Origin: Actinostola sp. cb2023
Taxonomy: Eukaryota; Cnidaria; Anthozoa; Actiniaria; Actinostolidae
Assembly: GCA_033675265.1 (NCBI GenBank)
Contig: JAUJYZ010001135.1
Span: forward strand, 201,001 to 265,000
Direction of reading: 5' to 3'
Length of the DNA: 64,000 bases
The notes under the pieces were generated by a model. It did not search any database and had not been told where the DNA came from. It saw only the letters and a list, made by a program, of their open reading frames with translations. Shown piece after piece: positions 52,931 through 63,700 of this stretch. The translations under genes were made by a program, and so were the position numbers. How positions within the stretch are numbered: position 1 is the first letter of the stretch; each line of letters begins with the position of its first letter.

Positions 52931-53890
52931 ATGAACTCTACCACGAGTATCACGTACGACTGTTTACTTTCGCCCGATTTTGCTCCTCGTAACATCACGA
53001 GCCTTCCAGACACAGTAATCCCAACATGGATGGTCATAAGTGTCATCGATGGCATTGCCGCTCCACCGACGGTCGTCATTAACTTGTTGATCATCTGGAC
53101 GGTAATGGAAGACGAGGGTCTTCGATCTATCAACTACAACCTCTTGATTGCCGCCTTGGCTGTGCCGGACTTGTTGGTAGGTCTGGTAGTGGAACCACTG
53201 TTCGTCTGGTGGCTGGGATGTCTGTTAGTGGAATGCGCGCCCACATGTCAGTATTCAAAGTACGCCTTCTCTGGGACCGTGTGTTGCAGTCTGACTTTAT
53301 GCACTCTGATGGTAGCTAGCGTAGAAAGATATATCGCGCATCGAGCACCCACTGTACTACACCACCAGTATTACCAGGAAAAAGATTGTAATCGCAACAG
53401 CAATCGTCTGGTTAATAGTGCCAACTGCTCTGACCTTCGCAAGAACAATGGTGAACAATTACGACGATCTGCGAAAAATTCCCCCCATTTTGGTAGTCGG
53501 TGGCAACGGTTTGGTCATTCTTTTCTGCATGATCAAAGTGCAGATAACAGCTCACCGGCAACGAAAGGCAATAGTCGCGCAAGCAGCCCAACAGTGCAGC
53601 AGCAAGAACAGCAGCACCGCCTCTGGGAATACAAGCGAGCCTTCACCATGGCTATCTTGGTATTCGCGTCCATTCTCTTTTACTGTCCCGTTATGGTCAC
53701 GCTAGTCATACAAGCTCTCAAAGGCAAAGATGTCACGGATGACTTCAAGTACATCGCGTATCCTATCTACGCCACGTTTGGCCATCTACAATCCCTCGTC
53801 AACCCGCTCATCATGTCGCTTCGCATGTCGTGCGTTCGTCAAGGGGTTAAAAAGAGGCTGCATGGTTTGCTTCACTGCCGGCGCTCTTAG
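52931..53890 (+). CDS. Gene C: rhodopsin-like GPCR with TM4-TM5 out of frame (probable pseudogene or assembly indels)
   Basis: A single-exon class A receptor; ligand unknown. The 319-codon frame starts at ATG 52931. The N terminus has N-glycosylation sites (NST, NIT). TM1 ends INLLIIWTV, TM2 has NYNLLIAALAVPDLLVGLV, TM3 ends in E132-R133-Y134 (the DRY position), TM6 is MAILVFASILFYCPVMV, and TM7 has NPLIM in place of NPxxY. Between ~53339 and ~53600 this frame is nonsense (HHQYYQEKDCNRNS), while the frame one base later reads IEHPLYYTT then a TM4 (IVIATAIVWLIVPTALTF) and a TM5 (ILVVGGNGLVILFCM). One extra C near 53339 and one lost base in the third intracellular loop (~53570-53630) explain it. 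As written the receptor would not fold. Confidence 0.8.
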   Translation: MNSTTSITYDCLLSPDFAPRNITSLPDTVIPTWMVISVIDGIAAPPTVVINLLIIWTVMEDEGLRSINYNLLIAALAVPDLLVGLVVEPLFVWWLGCLLVECAPTCQYSKYAFSGTVCCSLTLCTLMVASVERYIAHRAPTVLHHQYYQEKDCNRNSNRLVNSANCSDLRKNNGEQLRRSAKNSPHFGSRWQRFGHSFLHDQSADNSSPATKGNSRASSPTVQQQEQQHRLWEYKRAFTMAILVFASILFYCPVMVTLVIQALKGKDVTDDFKYIAYPIYATFGHLQSLVNPLIMSLRMSCVRQGVKKRLHGLLHCRRS

Positions 53891-54613
53891 AGGACACACT
53901 AGGCACTATTTCATATCGATGTTTATAGTGGACTACAAATACAGAACGATGAACGTACGTATAAAAAATAGGTACCCTTAGGGGTACATGTGGCTACTGC
54001 TATATTTCTATGTGCACAAACGTTGACCCTTTCAAAATCATTGAACATAGAAGCTGAGACCGAAATGGACATTGGGACACCTGTTGATTAGACGATTTAA
54101 AGAATCACATGTACGTTTCAACCAGCAACTGAGACAAATTCTTGGCATTCCAGACAGCGATTATGCAGCACATTCATAGATAAACGTAAACATCGGCCTA
54201 AAAGTTGAATAACACTTACAGGACCTTTCATCTGACCGTTTAGAAAGACAGAATGAAAGCTGTGATAAATAATATTGGTGAATTTTCTGAAACTAAACAT
54301 TATTACTTACTAGGTAAAAACGACTCGATGCAACTCGATGCAGACAATCATGAGGAAGCAAATCGGTTGAGCACGTACGCCGATCTCGGCTCGCTCTCGG
54401 TAATACGAAGTGTTATGGCGATTTCTTTACTCGGGTGGTGATTGGTTCCGAATTTTATCTATTGTTACTTACTTACTTACTTATTTACTTTCGGAAAACT
54501 CAGACGATGGCAATAGTGGCTAGCTGCGCAAGCGCAGTAGCCACAAAAATGTGTTTGTTTGACAGTTCATGTAGACGACCGCTGATTATAGGAACTCGTG
54601 GGCTCAATAAAGA
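53891..54613. other. Intergenic sequence, nothing recognised
   Basis: 3' flank of the GPCR. (TTAC)n is present at ~54463-54490. No other feature could be supported. Confidence 0.35.
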
Positions 54614-55053
54614 CACGCTAAATTGTAATAATAATATAATAATAGTAATAATAATAATAATATAATAGTAATAATAATAATAATAGTAATAATGATAATA
54701 ATATAATAATAGTAATAATAATAATAATATGATAATAGTAATAATAATAATAAAAATAATATAATAATAATAGTAATAATAATAATAATAGTAATAATAA
54801 TATAATAATAATAATAATAATATAAAATATATATAATAATAATAATAATATAATAATAATAGTAACAATAATCATAATAATAATAGTACTATAATAATAA
54901 TATATATAATAATAATAATAATAATAATCATAATAATATAATAATAGTAATAATAATAATAATTTAGTAATAATAATAATATATATAATAATAGTACTAA
55001 TAATAATAATAATAGTAATAATAATAATAATATAATAATAGTAATAATAATAG
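54614..55053. repeat. (AAT)n tract with AGT/ATA variants
   Basis: Irregular AAT arrays, flanking the inverted-repeat element at 55054 together with a second tract at ~55600-55725. Confidence 0.93.
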
Positions 55054-55599
55054 TAGAGTGCAATTTAGAAAAGCTTGAAAACTAAATAACTAATTAGTAC
55101 TAAATAGCCCTAATGAAACAATAGAAAACAATAGAAATAGCACTATTAGCCATTTCAAAAACGAGTGGAGGACTGGGAACGAGTTTTTAGAATTAATCTA
55201 ATTAAGAAATGAACCCCATCACAAGAAAGAGCATATCAGAATTAGTAAGTTTCAGGAGTTTGATAGGGTTTGGACAAGTAGCAACTGAACTGCAGACATT
55301 CAAAAACTGCAAAAATTACAAAGAAATGTATGGTTACGGGGGACGCTTGTCCCCTGTAACATACATTTCTTTGTAATTTTTGAGATGTTTGGAAAGCTGT
55401 TACTCGTTCAATATCTAACTAAACCTATCGAAACTTTGTAAACTTACTAATTCTGATATGCTCTTTCTTGTGATTGGGTTCATTTTTTAATTAGATTAAT
55501 TCTAAAAACTCGTTCCCAGTCCTCCACTCGTTTTTGAAATGGCTAATTTAGTACTATTTAAAGTTAGTACTATTTCACGCTTTTCTAAATTGCACTCTA
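55054..55599. mobile_element. Inverted-repeat element, TAGAGTGCAATTTAGAA ends, inside AAT repeats
   Basis: TAGAGTGCAATTTAGAAAAG at the left and CTTTTCTAAATTGCACTCTA at the right. The arms pair for most of their ~250 bp, including AAACGAGTGGAGGACTGGGA and AAGAGCATATCAGAATTAGT. The centre is GGGGGACGCTTGTCCCC. Related inner sequence (CAGGGGACTGGGAAAGAG) lies at 56220-56635. Confidence 0.88.
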
Positions 55600-55675
55600 A
55601 TAATAATAATATAATAATAGTAATAAGAATAATATAATAATAGTAATAAGAATAAGAATAAGAATAAGAATAAGA

Positions 55676-55720
<45 letters not shown>

Positions 55721-55802
55721 GTATAAGAAATCTCTTTGGATAACACTTTATGATAAAATTTAAGATTACAAAGTTCCTACGTTTCAACGTTGCTAACGCC
55801 AT

Positions 55803-56157
55803 TTTCACGGATAAGTGTTGAGTCAATGTACAGCGTTTAAATAGAGTCTATTAGTTATGAATAATAATTAGGTGAAGAGATAAGTGTTGATTCAATGTAC
55901 AGCGTTTAAATAGAGTCTATTAGTTATGAATAATAATTAGGTGAAGAGATAAGTGTTGAGTCAATGTACAGCGTTTAAATAGAGTCTATTAGTTATGAAT
56001 AATAATTAGGTGAAGAGATAAGTGTTGAGTCAATGTACAGCGTTTAAATAGAGTCTATTAGTTATGAATAATAATTAGGTGAAGAGATAAGTGTTGAGTC
56101 AATGTACAGCGTTTAAATAGAGTCTATTAGTTATGAATAATAATTAGGTGAAGAGCA
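55803..56157. repeat. 69-70-bp tandem array, five copies
   Basis: GATAAGTGTTGAGTCAATGT, ACAGCGTTTAAATAGAGTCT, ATTAGTTATGAATAATAATT, AGGTGAAGA, with almost no differences between copies. Confidence 0.95.
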
Positions 56158-56219
56158 ATCACTTTGGAGCACTGAACTTCATTTTAGTGTTGTACTGAAA
56201 AACATTAAAAATATGTGAT

Positions 56220-56635
56220 CAATTGCCCATTACAAAAAAGAGCAGGGGACTGGGAAAGAGTTTATTATAATTAATGTAATTACGAAATTAAGTTCATGAT
56301 ATGAAACAGCATGTTGAAATTATCATATGTGCAAAGTTTGGTGTGATTTGAGTGAATTCTGTCGGAATTATAAACTTTTGAAATTTTGAAATTTTACAGT
56401 GAATGTATGGTTTGGGTAGACAACGTAAAAAAATACAGAGTTTGTATGGGAAAATAGACATCTTTGATGCCCTCTAGCATCGTCAATATTAAGCAAAAGT
56501 TCACCAAACTTTCCAGATTAGCTAAGTTTGATCTGCTCTGTCAGAAAATGATGCCCATTTTTGCTAGTTTCTTATTGAATTAGTTTTACGGACTTGGTCC
56601 CAGTCCCCTGCTCTTTTTTGTAATGGTCAATTGTG
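56220..56635. mobile_element. Inverted-repeat element, CCATTACAAAAAAGAGCAGG
   Basis: CCATTACAAAAAAGAGCAGG then GGACTGGGA at the left is inverted as TCCCAGTCCCCTGCTC and TTTTTTGTAATGG at the right, with weaker pairing inside. It is related to the element at 55054-55599. Confidence 0.75.
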
Positions 56636-56834
56636 AATTATTTTTTTTTTTAATTGTTTAGTAAACTTGTCATTTAGTAATTTAGAAGTTAGATAATGAT
56701 TTATATTATGTAAAGCGAATCGCACACCACTGAATCAATACCAATTTAAACCTGGACTGTAAAATAACAGACTCTTTACATCCAGTCACATTAAAACATG
56801 TTTAAGCCTTGGTAATCTCAATGCAAGCTTAACG

Positions 56835-57600
56835 CCAGCTCAACTACCATAGATTCACCCCTACCCCCTAAGTTCACCCTACACATACCCCTCCCTGGTA
56901 AAATCATCCTAGATCCTAAAATAATAAAATAGAACCTAAGGGACACATCCTTTCCTTAACTACCATAGATTCACCCCTCCCCCCTCAGTTCACCCTACAC
57001 CTACCCCACCCTGGTAAAATCAACCTAGATCTTAAAATAATAAAATAGAACCTAAGGGACACATCCTTTCCTTAACTACCATAGATTCACCCCTCCCCCC
57101 TCAGTTCACCCTACACCCACCCCACCCTGGTAAAATCATTCTAGATCCTAAAATAATAATAAAAACCTAAGGGACACACCCTTTCCTTAACTACCATAGA
57201 TTCACCCCTCCCCCCTCAATTCACCCTACACCTACCCCTCCCTGGTAAAATCATCCTAGATCCTAAAATAATAATAAAAACCTAAGGGACACACCCTTTA
57301 CTTAACTACCATAGATTCACCCCTCCTCCCTAAGTTCACCCTACACCTACCCCACCCTGGTAAAATCATCCTAGATCCTAAAATAATAATAAAAACCTAA
57401 GGGACACACCCTTTACTTAACTACCATAGATTCACCCCCCCCCCTCAATTCACCCTACACCTATCCCTCCCTGGTAAAATCATCCTAGATCCTAAAATAA
57501 TAATAAAAACCTAAGGGACACACCCTTTACTTAACTACCATAGATTCACCCCTCCTCCCTAAGTTCACCCTACACCTACCCCTCCCTGGTAAAATCATCC
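56835..57600. repeat. ~118-bp tandem array, about six and a half copies
   Basis: AACTACCATAGATTCACCCC, CTCAGTTCACCCTACACCTA, CCCTGGTAAAATCATCCTAG, ATCCTAAAATAATAATAAAA, ACCTAAGGGACACACCCTTT. It ends just downstream of the gene D stop codon. Confidence 0.93.
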
Positions 57601-57630
57601 TATATTCTTTTGTTATTACTTGCATTAATA

Positions 57631-57755
57631 TCATAAGTTTTTATTAATCCATCTGATGACTTCACAGAGATATTGCTGTTCAATGTGGGACAGAGACGTC
57701 GTATTTTTGATATCCTGTAGTGCACTGCATATGTCTTCACGCCAGAATCGCACAC
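57631..57755 (-). CDS. Gene D terminal exon
   Basis: Acceptor GACTTTCAG, 125 nt, completes a Gly codon and runs VRFWREDICSALQDIKNTTS to NKNL and TGA. Confidence 0.75.
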
Positions 57756-60700
57756 CTGAAAGTCAAAACAGATTCATTAGTTGACATCAGGTGGGGTGGG
57801 ATCCCTGTGTACTGATTGTGGGATCCCTGTGTTATGATTGTGGGGTTCCTGTGGTGAAAGAAACCAAGCGAAGACTGTACCCTCTTCATCAACACAGGAA
57901 GCCCAGTTTCATTAGTTGCTATCAGGTGTGGGTTCCCTGTGTTCTGATTGTGGGGTCCCTGTGTTCTGATTGTGGGGTCCCTGTGTTGTGATTGTGGGAT
58001 CCCTGTGTACTGACTGTGGGGTCCCTGTGTTCTGATTGTGGGGTCCCTGTGTTCTGATTGTGGGGTCCCTGTGTTCTGATTGTGGGGTTCCTGTGTACTG
58101 ATTATGGTATCCCTGTGTTCTGATTATGGTATCCCTGTGTTGATTGTGGGGTCCCTGTGATTCTGATTGTGGGGTCCCTGTGTTCTGATTGTGGGATCCC
58201 TGTGTACTGATTGTGGGATCCCTGTGTACTGATTGTGGGATCCCTGTGTACTGATTGTGGGATCCCTGTGTACTGATTGTGGGATTCCTGTGTTCTGATT
58301 GTGGGGTCCCTGTGTTCTGATTGTGGGGTCCCTGTGTTCTGATTGTGGGGTTCCTGTGTACTGATTATGGTATCCCTGTGTTCTGATTATGGTATCCCTG
58401 TGTTCTGATTGTGGGGTCCCTGTGTTCTGATTGTGGGATCCCTGTGTACTGATTGTGGGATCCCTGTGTACTGATTGTGGGATCCCTGTGTACTGATTGT
58501 GGGATCCCTGTGTACTGATTGTGGGATTCCTGTGTTCTGATTGTTGGGTCCCTGTGTTCTGATTGTGGAATCCTTGTGTTCTGATTGGGTCCCTGTGTAC
58601 TGATTGTGGAATTCCTGTGTACTGATTGTGGGATCCCTGTGTTGTGATTGTGGGATCCCTGTGCACTAATTGTGGGATCCCTGTGGACAAAGAAACCAAG
58701 CGAAGACTGTACCCTCTTGGTCAACACAGGAAACCCAAAGAGAGGTTTTTGGAGAACATATTTACCGATTAGCGACGAGGAGATATTGCTTGATATCTTG
58801 GCTAAAGAAGCACAATCTGTTTCCACCTGAGTTTCTTTGATCAAACCGCGATCACAACTGAAAGTTAATGTCTAAACAGACATTACAACCAGACAAAATT
58901 GTTAATGAATGAATGAACAAATGAAGTGAAGAACATTTTCCCAATTCTTTGAAAATTGAACTAATGTCACTGCACGATGACACTATAACTTGCCCTCCCC
59001 CCCAAAAAGTTGGCCCCAAAAAAAGTCCTCCCCAAAAAGTCCTCCCCAAAAAGTCCCCTCCCCCAAAAAGTCCCCCCCCCCCCCCAAAAAAAAAAAAAGC
59101 CCCCTCCAAAAATAAAAGGTTTTTCCCAAAAATAAGTTAGCCCCAACCAAAGTAAGTTCCCCAATTGATTTGACCCTAAAATACTTGGAGCACTAGACTA
59201 ATTGTGTAAGATGCAAAACTCACTGTATTTCCATGGGAGAAGTTTGTTCTAAATGGAATGGTAAACTTTGGTGTTTTGCCATATAACCATTCCCAGGTCT
59301 GTGAGAACAAAATATACATAAATATAAAAACAAAGAAATAGAGAAAGGAATGAAGGAACAAAATGAACCAGAGAAAGAAAGAGACAAGAAAAAAAGAAAG
59401 AAAGGAAAATAGTCAAGAGGTAGGAAGCAACAGAGGAAGGAAGGAAGCAAGGAAGCAAGGAAGCAACAGAGGAAGTAAGGAAGCAAGGACGTAAGGAAGC
59501 AACAGAGGAAGCAAGGACGTAAGGAAGCAAGGACGTAAGGAAGCAAGGACGTAAGGAAGCAAGGACGTAAGGAAGCAAGGACGTAAGGAAGCAAGGACGT
59601 AAGGAAGCAAGGAAGCAACAGAGGAAGGAAGGAAGCAAGGAAGCAACAGAGGAAGGAAGGAAGCAAGGAAGCAAGGAAGCAACAGAGGAAGTAAGGAAGC
59701 AAGGACGTAAGGAAGCAACAGAGGAAGCAAGGACGTAAGGAAGCAAGGACGTAAGGAAGCAAGGACGTAAGGAAGCAAGGACGTAAGGAAGCAAGGACGT
59801 AAGGAAGCAAGGACGTAAGGAAGCAAGGAAGCAACAGAGGAAGGAAGGAAGCAAGGAAGCAAGGAAGCAACAGAGGAAGTAAGGAAGCAAGGACGTAAGG
59901 AAGCAAGGACGTAAGGAAGCAAGGACGTAAGGAAGCAAGGACGTAAGGAAGCAAGGACGTAAGGAAGCAAGGACGTAAGGAAGCAAGGACGTAAGGAAGC
60001 AAGGAAGTAAGGACGTAAGGAAGCAAGGAAGCAAGGAAGGAAGGAAGGAAGCAAGGACGTAAGGAAGCAAGGAAGCAAGGAAGCAACAGAGGAAGGAAGG
60101 AAGCAAGGAAGCAAGGACGTAAGGAAGCAAGGAAGCAAGGAAGGAAGGAAGCAAGGACGTAAGGAAGCAAGGAAGCAAGGAAGCAACAGAGGAAGGAAGG
60201 AAGCAAGGAAGCAACAGAGGAAGGAAGGAAGCAAGGAAGCAAGGACGTAAGGAAGCAAGGAAGCAAGGAAGCAACAGAGGAAGGAAGGAAGCAAGGAAGC
60301 AAGGAAGCAAGGACGTAAGGAAGCAAGGAAGCAAGGAAGCAACAGAGGAAGGAAGGAAGCAAGGAAGCAAGGAAGTAAGGACATAAGGAAGCAAGGACGC
60401 AAGGAAGGAAGCAAGCAAGGACGTAAGGAAGCAAGGAAGCAAGGAAGCAACAGAGGAAGGAAGGGAGCAAGGAAGCAAGGAAGCAAGGACGTAAGGAAGG
60501 AAGCAAGGAAGCAAGTAAGGAAGGAAGCAAGGACGTAAGGAAGCAAGGAAGCAAGGAAGCAACAGAGGAAGGAAGGAAGCAAGGAAGCAACAGAGGAAGG
60601 AAGGAAGGAAGGAAGCAAGGAAGCAAGGAAGCAAGGACGTAAGGAAGCAAGGAAGCAAGGAAGCAACAGAGGAAGGAAGGAAGCAAGGAAGCAAGGAAGC

Positions 60701-63700
60701 AAGGACGTAAGGAAGCAAGGAAGTAAGGAAGCAACAGAGGAAGGAAGGAAGCAAGGAAGCAAGGAAGCAAGGACGTAAGGAAGCAAGGAAGCAAGGAAGC
60801 AACAGAGGAAGGAAGGAAGCAAGGAAGCAAGGAAGCAAGGACGTAAGGAAGCAAGGAAGTAAGGAAGCAACAGAGGAAGGAAGGAAGCAAGGAAGCAAGG
60901 AAGCAAGGACGTAAGGAAGCAAGGAAGTAAGGAAGCAACAGAGGAAGGAAGGAAGGAAGGAAGGAAGGAAGGAAGGAAGCAAGGAAGCAAGGAAGCAAGG
61001 ACGTAAGGAAGCAAGGAAGCAAGGAAGCAACAGAGGAAGGAAGGAAGCAAGGAAGCAAGGAAGCAAGGACGTAAGGAAGCAAGGAAGTAAGGAAGCAACA
61101 GAGGAAGGAAGGAAACAAGGAAGCAAGGAAGCAACAGAGGAAGGAAGGAAGCAAGGAAGCAAGGAAGCAACAAAGGAAGGAAGCAAGGAAGCAAGGAAGC
61201 AAGGACGTAAGGAAGCAAGGAAACAAGGAAGCAAGGAAGCAAGGACGTAAGGAAGCAAGGAAGCAACAAAGGAAGGAAGCAAGGAAGCAAGGAAGCAAGG
61301 ACGTAAGGAAGCAAGGAAGTAAAGAAGCAACAGAGGAAGGAAGGAAGCAAGGAAGCAAGGAAGCAACAGAGGAAGGAAGGAAGCAAGGAAGCAAGGAAGC
61401 AACAGAGGAAGGAAGGAAGGAAGTAAGGAAGCAAGGAAGCAACAGAGGAAGGAAGGAAGCAAGGAAGTAAGGAAGCAACAGAGGAAGGAAGGAAGGAAGT
61501 AAGGAAGCAAGGAAGCAACAGAGGAAGGAAGGAAGTAAGGAAGCAAGGAAGCAACAGAGGAAGGAAGGAAGTAAGGAAGCAAGGAAGCAACAGAGGAAGG
61601 AAGGAAGCAAGGAAGTAAGGAAGCAACAGAGGAAGGAAGGAAGTAAGGAAGCAAGGAAGCAACAGAGGAAGGAAGGAAGTAAGGAAGCAAGGAAGCAACA
61701 GAGGAAGGAAGGAAGCAAGGAAGTAAGGAAGCAACAGAGGAAGGAAGGAAGTAAGGAAGCAAGGAAGCAACAGAGGAAGGATGGAAGTAAGGAAGCAAGG
61801 AAGCAACAGAGGAAGGAAGGAAGCAAGGAAGTAAGGAAGCAACAAAGGAAGGAAGGAAGCAAGGAAGCAAGGAAGCAACAGAGGAAGGAAGGAAGTAAGG
61901 AAGCAAGGAAGCAACAGAGGAAGGAAGGAAGCAAGGAAGTAAGGAAGCAACAGAGGAAGGAAGGAAGGAAGGAAGGAAGGAAGGAAGGAAGGAAGGAAGG
62001 AAGGAAGGAAGCAAGGAAGCAAGGAAGCAAGGAAGCAACAGAGGAAGGAAGGAAGCAAAGAAGTAAGGAAGCAACGAAGGAAGGAAGCAAGCAAGGAAGG
62101 AAGCAACGGAGGAAGGAAGTAAAAAAGGAAGCAAGGAAGCAAGCAAGCAAGCAAACAAACAAGCAAACAAACAAGCAAGCAAGCAAGTAAGCAGGCACGC
62201 ACACAAGCAAGCAAGCAAGCACGCACGCACACAAGCAAGCAAGCAAACAAGGAATTAAGATAGCAAGCAAGCAAGCAAGCAAGCATCGACGGACGGAAGC
62301 AAGGAAGCAAGGAAGCAAGCAAGCAAGCAAGCAAGCACGCACACAAGCAAGCAAGCAAGCACGCACGCACACAAGCAAGCAAGCAAACAAGGAATTAAGA
62401 TAGCAAGCAAGCAAGCAAGCAAGCATCGACGGACGGAAGCAAGGAAGCAAGGAAGCAAGCAAGCAAGCAAGGAATTAACAAAGCAAGCAAGCAAGCAAGC
62501 AAGCATCGGAGGAAGCAAGGAAGCATGGAAGCAAGCAAGCAAGCAAGCAAGGAATTAACAAAGCAAGCAAGCAAGCATCGGAGGAAGCAAGGAAGCAAGG
62601 AAGCAAGGAAGCAAGGAAGCAAGGAAGCAAGGAAGCAAGGAAGCAAGGAAGCAAGGAAGCAAGGAAGCAAGGAAGCAAGGAAGCAAGGAAGCAAGGAAAC
62701 AAGGAAGCAAGCAAGCGAGCAAGCGAGCAAGCGAGCAAGCAAGCAAGGAATTAACAAAGCAAGGAAGAAAGAAAGAAAGGAAGCAAGGAAGGAAGGGAGG
62801 GAGGAAGGAAGGAAGAAAGGAAAAAAGGAAGGAAGCAAGGAAGCAAGGAAGCAAGGAAGCAAGGAAGCAAGGAAGCAAGGAAGCAAGGAAGCAAGGAAGC
62901 AAGGAAGCAAGGAAGCAAGGAAGCAAGCAAGCGAGCAAGCGAGCAAGCGAGCAAGCAAGCAAGGAATTAACAAAGCAAGGAAGAAAGGAAGCAAGGAAGG
63001 AAGGGAGGGAGGAAGGAAGGAAGAAAGGAAAAAAGGAAGGTAGGAAGAAAGCAGGGAAATAAGGAAGGAAGAAAGGAAACTAACTAACTTGTAATTCTCT
63101 GGAAAATTTAGAAATTCCTGGAAACTGTTCCTCATTTGAAGGATCAACAACTTGTACATGTAGCTGCTGACCAGTTGAATATGCAGCACTGTACTCCTCT
63201 GCTATTGCCATGGCAACACTGCTAAAATCCAGTGAAGGTTCAAGTGAGCTTAAATTCTTGATGTCAGCTCTCACGCTAGCTGTAGCCTTGCTTCTCATGC
63301 TGCTCTGAGAGGAGAAGAAACACATTTTATTGATATGTTGATAAATGAGAATTCTGAACTCATTAATAATTCATGATGACAAAACAAAGGAAATCACTAC
63401 TGTGAAGGAGGTTTTATATGTGATCTTAATTAGCATAAAGTTTGGTCAACTTTAACTTTGAATTTCTCCAAAAATTATTAATGGTTTGAGAAGCTAGATC
63501 AAACACTTGATAGAGTTCTTCCTCCAATTTCAAAACACCTCAAAGTTGGTTATAAAAAAATACTCTCCCCAAATTTCTGCCATTTTGTGCTATTTTTAGA
63601 GCGTTTTTTTGAATTTCAAAATTTGTTGCCGTGTTCATGACGTCATTTTCCCGCCAAAATCATTAAAATTTAAAAAATTTAAAAAAAGACACGATTTGTT

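Noticed and set aside
58124..58844. Minus ORFs with HRDPTI(S/R)TQGSHNQ repeats
   Set aside because: Array translation. Only the 58766-58826 part is a real exon, of gene D.
59220..62462. Minus-strand ORFs of 989-1080 codons rich in Cys, Leu, Phe, Pro and Ser
   Set aside because: All three minus frames are open over the same GGAAGCAA array, which is a property of the repeat. The region is an intron of gene D.
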